From Caenorhabditis remanei (Eukaryota > Nematoda > Chromadorea > Rhabditida > Rhabditidae): a stretch of DNA of 64,000 nucleotides. The DNA lies in NCBI RefSeq assembly GCF_010183535.1, contig NC_071332.1:14074001-14138000 (forward strand), read 5' to 3'. The stretch's first letter is position 1; every line of letters begins with the position of its first letter. The notes under the pieces were generated by a model, which worked only from the letters and a program-made list of their open reading frames with translations, was not told where the DNA came from and searched no databases. The translations under genes and the position numbers were made by a program. This document shows positions 21,891 to 33,107 of this stretch, in pieces.

Positions 21891-24455
21891 AAATTCAGAC
21901 AGGATTGGAGCCGGGGCGTCGGATGGATAGTTTCGAGGGTCGCGGTAGTACTCTTTCAAAGTGCAAGCTCCCGAGTTGTGCTTGCCTTGACAGTAAGCGC
22001 AGGTACTGAAGCTCTTGCAATTTTCGGTGGGGTGGGTTCTCTGTGCACAATTGTGACAGGACCCACTGGAACGGAAGAATTGCCGAACTTCGTACGAAGG
22101 GAGGGCACACTGTAAAATGGAGTGTCCGGGACCACAGATGAAACAGCATTTCGAGGCAACTTCGGAGTCTCGAGGGAAAGTATGAGCGATAAATCTCTCA
22201 TCATACCCTCTACCGTACTTATAGCATGGTTCAAGTTTCTCTCCGGGTTGCCCTTTCATGCCAGGAATCCGAGGCTTGAGGGTTCCTGAGTTTGGGTTAG
22301 ACGTGGGGCCTCCTCCTTGGCGATTTCCGGGTGACGCGATTCCTTGCGGATTCGGAAACGAGGGTCTACCAAATGGTGCGGAACCTTGGCTCGGAGGAGC
22401 CTGATTTCCCTGGTGTTGGGCGGTTGCTTGGGAACCGAAGTACCCGAGGCCGGCCTGACCAGAGGAGCCTTGATTGCCGGATTTATTCGGCTGGTTCGAA
22501 TTCTTCGAGGGGTTCTGTCCTTTGCTGCCTTTGCCCGAAGTAGGAGACGCGTTATTGCTAACGTTCGCCGGTTTCGGGGAGGAAGCGAATTTGGGGGCGG
22601 TACGAGTACTGCCGCCAGGAGTAGAGTTACCTCGAGGATTCTTAGATGTACTTGAGATCGCGTTTGTAGCCATTACTGACTCGCCCGGGATCTCTTTCAA
22701 TCTCTCAGAGACTTTGGCAGTTCGAAAACGGTCGACGAAGGCACGGTCGTTAAGATAACTTGCGTATCGGTCGAAGATCTGATTCGTCGATGGCTGCCCG
22801 CCATTGTCGAACAACGGCTTGATGACACGGATCATCTTTTCCGGCAACTTTTCCATCAGATTGCGAACAAACGCAGGGGAGTCAACATCTTCCCCTAGAT
22901 CTCTGAGCCTTAGGACGAGAGTTTTCGCGTCCTGTAATTGGCGGGAGGAGCGTTTGAGGTCGGTCTCGTGGAACGTCAGCTCCCGGAAACGCGTTAGGGC
23001 TTCCGTGACGCCAGAGGTATCGCCCTCGAATGTGCTGCGAAGACCTTCCAAGGAAGCTTCGATGGCCTTGCGAGGATCACCTAAGTCGACATAAAAGCGC
23101 TTTGCGTCTCCGACCAGCTTCTTTTCCAGGATAGCGAGCCGCATTTCATCGGAAAGTCGCGGATTTTGCATTCCAAGTTTTTCGAACATCGAAATGAACT
23201 TTTTGTATCGGAGGGCATCACCAGAAAATTTCGGAAGAATAGACTCGAGGTCGTAATAGGACAACCCTTTGTTACTCGACTTCATTTTTCTGCCTCTCTG
23301 AGCCTCACGGCATTCGTCGTCGGCTTCCTCATCTGAGGAAACTTCGGTTCGAATTTGAGGGGCGGGCGAGCGAGCCGAGACATCTTGTTCTTTCCCTTCG
23401 CTGTCAGACAGATTGGGGAAATTCGATTGAACCTGACGAGGAGTAGATGCTACTATCGGGGTAGCCGATGTCGCAAAACGTCCACCGCTTTCTGGCCGCA
23501 TTGCGCTAGCGAAAATTGGTGATGACCGGGGTTCCCGTAATGGACACTGGTGTGTCTTATGTCTCGACGACGTGCAGAGAACGCATAAATCGTTCTTAGC
23601 GCAAAAGACCGGTAGCTTCGGACTAGTGCAGTCGAGAAGATCATGACTACCTCTACAGAGCGGACAGGCCGATCTTTGAGGAGCCAAACAAGAGGCTTTG
23701 TGGGTTTCGGTATTTGAACGAATATCCGAAGTGACCACTGGAGGAACTTCCGTTCCACCGGAGCTGATGATGTCAGCGTACGAGGTGTGTTGAACACGAT
23801 TGAGGTCCTCGTTGTTGACACCTGGAGGATCGATGTCTTCTTGAGTAGTATCCAATAACGAGGGAGCATTCAAATCGTCCTCTTCGGATACAATCTCATC
23901 CTCCTGGGGTGAAGTTTCCACTAACTCCGAGATGTCCGCGGCTTCCGTAGAGGATACCTCTTCGTCATAGCGGTACTTCTGCTTCTCGAGGGCTTCCTGC
24001 AATGCCAATATGGTCGTCCTGAGAACCGGCAAGGTGTTGGTCCGAGGCTTCAGATTGAGATGAGCCTTTGCCGCTTCGCGTAGACGGTGACGTTCCTTGT
24101 CGGACAGAACTTCCTGGACTTTAGAGACGAAATCGTGGAAGTGATTATCGGTCTCGATCATTGCTTTGATGACGATCAACTTCTTTCGTAAGTCGTTGAT
24201 AGTCTTGAGCTCGATAGCGTCATGGACGGCCGAGGGGTCGTCAATGAATGGTTGTGCTTCTGCCACGGCTTTGACACCGGCAGAACTTGCACGAGTGATC
24301 GCGGTCTTGACTTTCTTCTGACTAGGGAATGGCTCACACAATGTTTGGAGATACACAACATGATGTATATCGTTGGAAAGCTGACGTTTCCCTGATTCCG
24401 AATCTATATTCAGTTTTTGCAACGGCGCTCCCAGTTTCGAGAAATCCGGCTCCAA
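21861..24455 (-). CDS. gag: Bel/Pao gag polyprotein
   Basis: Open frame of about 864 codons encoding the structural nucleocapsid/capsid protein. Features: helical N-terminus; acidic linker (about 165-225); zinc cluster CPLCRGSHDLLDC (about 263-275) and CVLCTSSRHKTHQC (about 289-303); DUF1759 segment starting LPKFSGDALRYKKF (about 405); a Gly/Asn/Pro/Gln-rich linker (about 600-740); three CCHC-type knuckles near 768-824 (CFICGPGHSILQC, CHNCAQRTHPTENC, CAYCQGKHNSGAC). The frame has no ATG before about residue 97: codon 24455 is TTG and an in-frame TGA lies 10 codons upstream, after which a GTTTTAG acceptor-like site occurs. Translation therefore probably uses an ATG in an upstream spliced exon, or a non-AUG start. 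Confidence 0.9.
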   Translation of the reverse strand: MEPDFSKLGAPLQKLNIDSESGKRQLSNDIHHVVYLQTLCEPFPSQKKVKTAITRASSAGVKAVAEAQPFIDDPSAVHDAIELKTINDLRKKLIVIKAMIETDNHFHDFVSKVQEVLSDKERHRLREAAKAHLNLKPRTNTLPVLRTTILALQEALEKQKYRYDEEVSSTEAADISELVETSPQEDEIVSEEDDLNAPSLLDTTQEDIDPPGVNNEDLNRVQHTSYADIISSGGTEVPPVVTSDIRSNTETHKASCLAPQRSACPLCRGSHDLLDCTSPKLPVFCAKNDLCVLCTSSRHKTHQCPLREPRSSPIFASAMRPESGGRFATSATPIVASTPRQVQSNFPNLSDSEGKEQDVSARSPAPQIRTEVSSDEEADDECREAQRGRKMKSSNKGLSYYDLESILPKFSGDALRYKKFISMFEKLGMQNPRLSDEMRLAILEKKLVGDAKRFYVDLGDPRKAIEASLEGLRSTFEGDTSGVTEALTRFRELTFHETDLKRSSRQLQDAKTLVLRLRDLGEDVDSPAFVRNLMEKLPEKMIRVIKPLFDNGGQPSTNQIFDRYASYLNDRAFVDRFRTAKVSERLKEIPGESVMATNAISSTSKNPRGNSTPGGSTRTAPKFASSPKPANVSNNASPTSGKGSKGQNPSKNSNQPNKSGNQGSSGQAGLGYFGSQATAQHQGNQAPPSQGSAPFGRPSFPNPQGIASPGNRQGGGPTSNPNSGTLKPRIPGMKGQPGEKLEPCYKYGRGYDERFIAHTFPRDSEVASKCCFICGPGHSILQCALPSYEVRQFFRSSGSCHNCAQRTHPTENCKSFSTCAYCQGKHNSGACTLKEYYRDPRNYPSDAPAPILSEFFRGPLGGSQ

Positions 24456-24546
24456 AGTTTGGGTAAATTTTAGTGCTAAAACTCAAGTTGCCAGCCCGCG
24501 TGTTGAACTAACACGTAAACCCATTCGGATAATAGTTAAACCAGCG

Positions 24547-24612
24547 GTCGAATGGTCTAGGGGGTTACATGTAGGGTAGGAGGTGGACACTCTATGGTTC
24601 GATTCCTTGCTT
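24547..24612 (+). other. tRNA-like pol III promoter sequence (A and B boxes)
   Basis: TGGTCTAGGGG (24553 on) fits the tRNA A-box consensus TRGYNNARNNG and GGTTCGATTCC (24597 on) is a perfect B box, about 35 bases later, followed by a T run (TTTTTT at about 24609) that could terminate pol III. Acceptor-stem pairing is poor, so it is not a functional tRNA; it resembles a tRNA-derived SINE head. It lies antisense to gag, in the left arm of the inverted repeat. Confidence 0.55.
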
Positions 24613-25232
24613 TTTTCCTTCTTTTTTTATTTTTGTAATCCTCGTTTTTGGGTCCCATGGTCATCACAATGTGCCAGAAATGGAGGTTTTGAAGATTTTC
24701 TAGTCCATATTGACCGTCTACGACGTTTTAAGAAAAATAATTTTTTCAAGAAAATTAACTTTTCTGTGAGTTCAAGGCGAGAAGGCACTTGGAATTTTTT
24801 TGAACAATTTTCGTTAAAAGTTAGAAAAACAATATAAAATGTTATAGCAAGCTTTGAAAATGATTTTTCCAAAGTTTACTTTTCTTGTTCCGCCGGTAGA
24901 TACTTTTTTGAAGCAACTACTCTGCTTCATATTTGGTGATTCAAAGTTGGTCGTAGTCAGTAGATCTCTGCCATGTAAACATGATGGAATCAAATACCAA
25001 ACAAATTTTCTATTGTTTTTCTAACTTTGAAAGATAAATTTTTCAAAAAATTCCAGGTGCCTTCTCGCCTTGAACTCACAGAAAAGTTAATTTTCTTGAA
25101 AAAAATATTTTTCTTAAAACGTCGTAGACGGTCAATATGGACTAGAAAATCTTCAAAACCTCCATTTCTGGCACATTGTGATGACCATGGGACCCAAAAA
25201 CGAGGATTACAAAAATAAAAAAAGAAGGAAAA

Positions 25233-25298
25233 AAGCAAGAAATCGAACCATAGAGTGTCCACCTCCTACCCTACATGTAACCCCCTAGACCATTCGAC
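25233..25298 (-). other. tRNA-like pol III promoter sequence, second arm
   Basis: Reverse-complement counterpart of 24547-24612 in the right inverted-repeat arm. The A-box is the same; the B box has one change (GGTTCGATTTC). Same T run after it. Confidence 0.5.
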
Positions 25299-25524
25299 CG
25301 CTGGTTTAACTATTATCCGAATGGGTTTACGTGTTAGTTCAACACGCGGGCTGGCAACTTGAGTTTTAGCACTAAAATTTACCCAAACTTTGGAGCCGGA
25401 TTTCTCGAAACTGGGAGCGCCGTTGCAAAAACTGAATATAGATTCGGAATCAGGGAAACGTCAGCTTTCCAACGATATACATCATGTTGTGTATCTCCAA
25501 ACATTGTGTGAGCCATTCCCTAGT

Positions 25525-28500
25525 GAGCCTTCTTGAAGTTCTCCGAGGGTTGACGTTGAATCACGTTGTTGGGTGCGGCGGTTCCTCCAGATGTTGACGA
25601 GGGGTCGATCCGCGAGTGTTGTTGTCCGGTACCAGACATGGTTGATTGTTCACACGAGGTGTTGATAGATGAGAAAACTGAAAATAAATTATTCTTTAAG
25701 AGAATTGAGACCGGACAGCGGGACTATAAAAAGATTAAAAAAACAGAGAAACAAAACGCTAAGAAGTCCGCTCCTGTTCGGGCGAGTCCTGACGTCCATC
25801 CACAAACTGGCCGATTTGAAGCTGAAAACCAGGCTACACAACAAAACTAAAATTGTAGCGTCAGCTGTGCTCAGTAGGAGGACGAGTCAGGTGAGCTCCG
25901 AGACGTTGCCTTGGTAGGACGAATACCAAGTTATAATTACGTCTAACTCTAACTTAGTTCATCCTAAATGGATGTTATACAACGTATATCTCATCATAGC
26001 TCATCGACTCATCGACCATCACTCCGGAAGTTGAAAAACCTTCGCCTTCCGAAGAGTCGACATAGACTGAATACTAGAATTCGAGAAATGAAGTGGCTGG
26101 GGTGTGTTTTCGCTGTACCGTCAGCTAGACACGTTCAGAGCCTCGCAACTCTGAGATACGAGAGGGGACCATTTCAGATGAGAGTTCTGAATTGGCTCTG
26201 GGATATCGCGTACCAAACGAGTACCCTTACAAATCATGATAGACTACTGTCGACTATGTGCAACACAGAGGTGGACGAGGGCCCGCGTTGGCTCCGGCAC
26301 TTGTGTATTACATGACTACAGAGTACTCAGCAGTATCGCACTTACTGTATCACGAGGGGCGTGTTCTCCAGTGTCTGGTGGCTTCTCACCACAACACGGA
26401 GGTCTTCAAACATAACACTACGAATTTACCTGAAGTAGTCCGTCAGATGAAACTGGATCTGCTAATAGGAACTTCGGAACCCTTCGGTAGGGCACTACTA
26501 CTCGGTGGGGGGAGTCGGGTATCTCTCAATTATTCCAACTCCCGATCAAGGTCATAGTAGATTCTAGACAGGGAAACTAGGCTTTGTCCGAGGCTTATCG
26601 GTTTATACAAAACCCTCTCTAGCGGTAACACGATTATCGGCTCATTCAATCACTGCTGTATCATAGACACGCGGGAGACAGGATTTATGGCTGGGATAAC
26701 GTGTATCGATCCCTAGAGAAGTCGAGAATATGTCCTCCTTGACCAGACGACCGAAGTCGCCCTTTTAAACAATCTTTCGAGGTTACACGGTATCACCACG
26801 AGGATTGTACTAGAGACATGAGATGAAATTGTACGTGTTTCTAATACTTGTACCATAGTAAAGACTCGGATATGTGAAACGATGGAGGGACTCGACCCAC
26901 TCATCAACTGGCGGAAAGCATCGCGAAAATTGAATCCGATGTGGACTTTTTAAAACATATGGAGCTCTCCATCTGGCTAAGATGCCGCTTTCTTCCATAA
27001 GCTCCCACTTTTCCCAGTGAACCGGTTGAATTCTGAAGCATCCGATGCTTAGATTCTCGTATTCTATGCACATGGTGAACATTTTTCCGATTTTAACACG
27101 CTAAAAAGTAGTGCGATCTCGCCCCAGACGGCTCGAACGATCGTATCGAGTCTACTTCTTACTCATCGCATAGAGTTGATTTCATCACATTTTACCCCCG
27201 TTCAAGAATCTCGAATTCAAGAAGGGCTTTTTCTCAATACGTGTAGACTTGTAATAGACGAGGTAACTGTTTTAATCGGACTGTCTCGGTTTCGAGACAT
27301 CTGCTTATCTGTACTTAGTACATCTGCACCAAATATCGTCGGTTGACGAGGAATTCGATGGAAATCAGAAGTACCGAAAGAATGCTCAAAATAAATACAT
27401 CCGAGGACATATTAGAAATTTTTCACTCCGAGATCGTGGTGATGGGATTCCGGAAGACCGTTCAATCTTGCTGGAATTCATGACCACTTCTGAGGAGTAC
27501 CCATTAGTTATATTTGTCTTTATTTGATTCAGAATATGATCGACACCTTCACCATTATATCATTTATTAGTAAATGACCGAGGGGTCATGGGTGGATAAA
27601 ACAATTGGAGGCCGTGCCAAACTGGAGACCTAATAAACTTTCAGCAGTAGCTATTAGCTAGTAGGGATAAAAACGAGGGGTGAATGATTAACGACCGGGT
27701 TCGTCGTGGCGATCCCGAGGAGGTGCGGGAGCCGAGTGGCCGCCACATCTGCAGTGATTACCCGAGATTCTGCAGAGTTGCGGAACGAGGGTTTTATCAA
27801 TCCAGACGAGCCACCAGCTGCGACTTTCCAGGCGATAAACACGCATGCTCGGGAGGGCAACTTCAAACGAGGTCTTTCACGCTCCTACAAGCATTAAGTT
27901 ACTACTGAATAGTTTATAAGTCGCCATGACGGCTATCTTACTTCATGAACGAGGGGGACACGAGGATCGCCGTTGTTCGGATGCTCGACAATACGGGCGC
28001 CTTGATTCTGAATCAATAAGACTGGTATTTACAGATATTAGCACCGATAAACAAGTCGTCCAACCAAAATAAGGCGGGGGGTTTTTAAAGAGCAAAGGGT
28101 AAAGATGTGAAACACGAACTGAACACTGGGGCTCGAAACCGCCCATCTCATTTTAGCCACGTCGTAACGTGGACAAGTTTATTAGCACACGTAAGAGGTC
28201 ACATTCATAATGAACGTGGAATACGAGGGGTACACGTACTAATAATTTACGTATAACCTCGTTGTGTCATATAGGTCTCAAAGTAGGTAGCTTTCTGTGA
28301 CGTCTCAGTCGGCGAATGCATCTTCGAGGGGATATGACCACGCATGGACGGTAAATTCAGCTGAATTTTCATCGATGCATGAAATTAAAAGGAAAGAATC
28401 CTTTTAGGTAGAGACGGTTCCTTGCTTTTCGTGACACGCTGCAGTTCGATCAAGCAGCATTAGAAAGAACTGAGGTTTCATCTGTAGATGACTACGAGAT

Positions 28501-30152
28501 GATATCACTTATCAAGGAGGTGACGAGCACCTTTGCCATCGTCATGGCTCAAAAACGAGCACCTTGGAACAATCGAGATATTCCGCTGGCGGACATTTTT
28601 TAAGTCAATCAGACCGCCGCTCATGAACGATTAACTCCATTGCCCTAACGGGGGGAAGAAAATACATTGATGAACGAATTTGAGATGAAATCTCGGTACA
28701 AGAGGCACTTTCAGTTCGGTCGCTTGACGTTCCTGAAGTCGTCAGAGACGTATAGAGATAAACGAGGTGTAGTTGTCGAAGAAGCACGTCCCGAGGGCAC
28801 TGACATCGTCCGACGGTACACTTGTGAACCAGTAAGCTTGCGAGGTGAATGATCCACGTAATGGCAAATTATCAAATTCCGCTCTTGCGAAACCTGTGCC
28901 AATACGCTCCAGTTTTACCAAAGAACTTGATTCAACCGAATTTTTGCGGGCGGCGCTAACTTGAAAATATCGCGAATTTCTGTTGGTATAGTCCCGGAGG
29001 ATGTTTACCGAGGAAATTCTTAGACCGAGTTGTCGGCTTGATAACAGATCGCCCGGCGCTGAAGACCAAACGACTCTCGAGTCCCGAGGGAACGATTATC
29101 GATTGAGCTGAGGCGGTGGGGGGAGTGGAATCGTATCCGAGGAACTCACATGGTCTAGATACTGCAATACGTGCGGCCGGCGTATGATATTTTCACTCGC
29201 AGAACAAACTTAGATCTTAGACAGTCGTGTATAGTAATAGCGTTTCTGACGCACCAAATACGCTAGGCTATACCAAGTCATCATGCACCAGATGCCTTCA
29301 TATTCAGCTGATATGAATAGAATTCCAATGTATTAGCTTGATTGCTAAATCGCGATTCGAACTATCTGTGAAGATTCTGAACACAAATTATCATCTATAT
29401 CCTCATTCCTTTTCTAGCTTTCGCATCATAGATCCGGAAATTAAGTATTTATCCCGAGGGATTGGACCGGTTTTTAAGATCACAGTGATCACCGACCCGG
29501 ATAACCCTGAATCTAGGCTTAAACGAGGAGCCACCTAGTATCATCGCTTCGATTACAGGTTTAAGGATTTACCAATTGAATTAATTTTCAATCGGAAGGG
29601 AAGATTGTACCCGATTATGAGTCAAAACACCGAAGTGCACCGAAATAGGTACGACATCATATGCCCGAGGGCGCTGGAACTAGTCCAAATCGGAATACGG
29701 CGTTAGCTGCCTGCTAATTATCAACCCAAATTGCACTAATCGGTGTCCAGAGAACCTGGAGCACTAGATTCTGTGACTTACATACGAGGTTTATCATTTT
29801 ACCCGGACTCGAGGTTATAGGGACGGATGAATCTCCTTTTAGCCTCAGAACGATTCGAAAATCGTACTGAGTATGGGATTTTACTTCTATTCATAACTAC
29901 AGAAGAAGGGGGGTCCAGCGAATTGGCTGGCACCTCCCAGATACGTGGCATTCAGTTCGTGTTTGGACATCAGGAGGCGGGGAAAAATAAAAGAGCGCTG
30001 AAACAGAAATAATAATGAGTTCGGACTCATATCAAAACCGAGAATGAAATCGCTCGAGATCAACAACAACTGGGATTTATTAGAAAACCCGTAACAAAAA
30101 TTGATAAAAAACAACAAATTTGGTTAACAGTTATAAAAATCTCGAGGGAAAT
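25525..30152. other. Accessory region, gag-proximal non-coding part
   Basis: About 4.6 kb between the inverted repeat and gene A. GC content is like the rest of the element. Stops are frequent on both strands and no frame exceeds about 100 codons. The notable content is the dispersed CGAGG motif on the plus strand (7 copies in 27541-28140, none in the opposite orientation) and one possible decayed relative of genes B and C (26810-27082). Otherwise I see nothing. Confidence 0.6.
26810..27082 (-). pseudogene. Possible decayed relative of accessory genes B and C
   Basis: A 90-codon minus-strand frame with an ATG at 27082. Its beginning, FTMCIEYENLSIG, resembles the LSVRVDYDPLNFES stretch of gene C in residue pattern, and FPPVDEWVESLH resembles MSPLDRWVAYH of gene B. 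It lacks the CxC-x16-CQ motif and I find no convincing downstream exon. Weak evidence; it could be chance. Confidence 0.3.
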
Positions 30153-32145
30153 TTAGTCGGCAGTTTCTGGCTCCTTCTTTATCGAGGATTCCGACTTTGC
30201 CGCTGGGGCGAGTCTCGGTCTCTTCGCGTCGTCGCGCTTTCCACTGCTTCTGTGCTTGGCTCCGCGACGTTGCCAATTGTGTCCACCATATTTCTTCGAG
30301 GGTTCGCCACCGGATCTCTTACTAGACGAGGGGGCTAGTGCTCGTTGACTTGTCGAGGGCTTTTTCTCTTCGTCGGAACCGGAGTCCGAGAAGAAACCAT
30401 TCTCTTTAAAGTCGACATACTTTCTCTGCACGTGATATCGACCTTCTTGGCGAGGCCGAGAAGGGTCGAGGTATTTGTCCATGTTGGCGCCGTAGTACGG
30501 GGAATCATCTTTTGGATCAGATTCCGAGCGATTTCCCACTTTCGAGGTTTCTCCGGCCGAGGAAGACGGATGCTTCTGATGGCGGGAAGGACACAAAAGA
30601 GGGTGATGCTCTCGTTCTTTGGAGGGCATGGACGGATCACATCTGACGCAGAGGCGGTGTTTCGCTTTGCAGAGTTCTGGCGAGCCATCGCAGTCGTTCT
30701 TTCCGCAGATGAGACATCTTTGCTGAGTAATCAGCGCCAGACGTTTCGATTGCAGATCGAGGTGCACGTCACACTGGGCTGCGTCATGAGCTCCACGACA
30801 GTAAAAGCAGATTGTGGAACTCTGAACATTACTGAATTAAGAAATGATCTAATAAAATCACACTACGTACGGTCTTTCGGGCTTCATGAAGCTTTCGCTC
30901 CTCAATTTCAGCAACCTTTCGATTGTGAGCACGCTCCGAGGTGGTACCGATCGCTTCGATCTCATCGAGGGCTATCAGGACTGAATCATCGTGGTCTGCG
31001 CCTGGTTCGAGGATTTGCTTGAAGCTATCCTGATCCTTCTTGATTCCAGCCATCTGGATTTTCAGATCTCTAACCTCAGTGGCCGTTTCCATCGATGACA
31101 CCTTCCGTGCGATATAGCTTCTCAACGAGTCGTAGACTCTGGTGATTTTCAACGAGGTCTGTTCGAATTTTTTCCGATCGAGGGAACCTTGCTTCAAAAG
31201 CAGCTCAACTTTCTCATTTCCTTTTCCTTGACTTCTGGAGAGACGGCGTTGATCGATCGCGATCCGAGTCAGCTGCTCCAGGAAGATACCCATATTTTTG
31301 GAAATACCCTGGAGAGTTGCGATCGGGGCCAATCTCTCAATCATATCGGTCCATTGATCGAGGGAAGGAATACGATCAGTCAGATCTGTTTTCTTCGCGA
31401 GGGCCTCGAGGTCGGTCTTTGTCGCCAGCACTTCGAGATCTTTCTTGGTCACGTATTTGCCGAGGTCATCATGGGTGACTGAAGCTGTCGAGATGGTTTC
31501 GAGCTGATCCGAGATCTTTTTCAGCATCGCAAAAATCATGGGAATCGTCTCTGATTCTTGGGTAGTGTCGAGGAGTTGAGCAACGGTTTCTGACGTCTTT
31601 CCGTCGGTCTCATCACCGGATGCGGACACTGGATGTACGTCCTGGTCCTTATCTGATGAATCCTGCGAGGGATCGACGTCGTCAGCGTTCGAGTTGACAT
31701 CAACGTAGAACGCTGGAGGACCGAATAGAACCTGCTCGTTTGGCGGCGGGAGATCGTCCTCATTTGAGTACGATTTTCCGGCCTCATCGAGGATATGGTT
31801 GTCCTCTCCTGAACTTTCCCCTGAAAAAGAGATGATTTAGCCGCAATCCAGCGTACTGAATAGCACTAACCATAATCGAGAAGCTCTTTTTCGGCATCTG
31901 TTCCGGGCTCCACGCTGTGCAATCCGAGTCCGAAGACTGGTGGTGCGGGCGAGGGTTCTGGAAAAGAAACCTAGTCACTCTCCACTCATTATCGATCTGT
32001 TTTTACCTTTGCCGATCTCAAGAAGCTCGTTAATACGTTGCTCACTTATCGGGGGGCATTGGATCAAGGCGATCGGCGGAAGCTGATTGCGAGGGACTTG
32101 ATTGTTCACTCGCTCCTGGTCGTCAGTTGTGTTAGCTGCACTCAT
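30153..32145 (-). CDS. Accessory gene A: coiled-coil protein with gag-like zinc cluster
   Basis: Four minus-strand exons, 32145-32007, 31957-31871, 31820-30871 and 30821-30153, join in frame to about 614 residues. The start has an ATTTAG acceptor 10 bases upstream. Order: Pro/Asp-rich N-terminus; coiled-coil region with repeated TKxDLExLAxKTDL-like units (about residues 175-210); long helix to about 390; a cysteine/histidine cluster (CFYCRGAHDAAQC at about 397-409, then CLICGKND and HRLCVRCD); and a basic, Ser-rich tail with possible nuclear signals (DDAKRPR). The cluster resembles the N-terminal cluster of gag (CPLCRGSHDLLDC then CAKNDLCVLC), so A may derive from gag. Function unknown; RNA or DNA binding is plausible. 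Sits in the element between the 5' LTR and gag, on the gag strand. Confidence 0.75.
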
Positions 32146-32312
32146 CGTTTTATGCTAAATCAATACAAAAATAATGATTAATTCACTGAGTCGTTTACGA
32201 AACAGATATCGAACGGGGTAAAAACCGAGTTACTGAATTACAAGCATAAATGAGTAGTGGAGGACACAACTTTATTACGAGGTAAAAATGAATAATCAGG
32301 TCTTTCTGCAAA

Positions 32313-33107
32313 TTATGACGGCTTCCATTTGAGTGAAAACATCCTTTCGAGGGTTCCCGATTGGAGCTTGTGATGTACCAAGAGCATCGCTTTTTGGGCG
32401 ATTTGACGGATTTGACAGAAGTCTGACAGTCCGAACGCTTCATGTTGTGACAGTAGCGAGGGTAGGCATCCGCAGTTCATATCGTTTTCACGAATCAAAC
32501 TCAACGAGGACAATCGTGAAGTGGAGTACCGAGGGCGAGGAGCATTTACATCAACATAATCCAAAATGGCTACGTGATAGGCTACCCACCGGTCCAATGG
32601 TGACATATCCCGAGGGATACGTGTTCCAAGAGCTTCCGGAGTCTTCTGGAGGAAAAATCCGCCGTTCAACTCGAAAGCCCGGACACTGTGCTCTCGACAA
32701 CTCTCAACTTCGACGAGGATCCAAGTTGACCACACACGATTGCGTGATGCGAAGGCGTATGCTCGAATCATCACTTCCATTGGCATTCGATCTATCCGAA
32801 TCTGAAAACTAGAGGCATCATTAGATTAAACTGTCTGCTTTTTCTGGCTAACCGTCGTTTTTTCGAGGTATTTGTGCTCATTTTTGCTAGAATTCACAAT
32901 CTCAGATGCCCAAGGGCGATTGACATCGAAATTCGGAGCGCCAACGAAACTAACTGACTTCTGATCCGATTTCTCAGAGCGAAAAGTCCCCTCGATGGAG
33001 CGAGAACCTGGAAAAAGTCGATGTAACCGCCCGATTCGATCTATTTGGATACTTTTGCAAGTTTCCTCCTTTCTCAAACACGAGGGATGTCTACCGAATT
33101 GATCCAT
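32313..33107 (-). CDS. Accessory gene B: unknown protein with CxC-x16-CQ motif
   Basis: Two minus-strand exons, 33107-32853 and 32801-32313, encode about 247 residues. A TATTTCAG acceptor-like site lies about 35 bases before the ATG. I recognise no family. Visible: a basic N-terminal half; IRIDRMPMEV after the intron; ELNGGFFLQK; MSPLDRWVAYH; then NCGC, sixteen residues, CQ and a helical end rich in Ala, Gln and Leu. Gene C shares the GGFF block and the CxC-x16-CQ spacing exactly. Cys plus nearby His could bind metal. No signal peptide or membrane segment is evident, so an envelope protein is unlikely. Lies 168 bp upstream (sense) of gene A. Confidence 0.65.

Larger units (their letters stand above)
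24321..25524. repeat. 514-bp inverted repeat around the gag start
   Basis: Left arm 24321-24834 and right arm 25011-25524 are equal in length (514 bp) and reverse complements with few differences, mostly near the 176-bp spacer (24835-25010). The left arm contains gag codons 1 to about 45 and the sequence preceding gag; the right arm carries the same gag fragment pointing the other way. Similarity stops abruptly at 24320/25525. As RNA it could form a very long hairpin immediately 5' of gag. Confidence 0.9.

Noticed and set aside
24583..25262. Matching hydrophobic frames in both inverted-repeat arms beginning MDTLWFD
   Set aside because: Their similarity is explained by the arms being copies. 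No acceptor, and the sequence is T-rich leader DNA.
30345..31022. Plus-strand frame of 225 codons
   Set aside because: Antisense shadow of gene A, whose splice sites and zinc cluster are on the minus strand.
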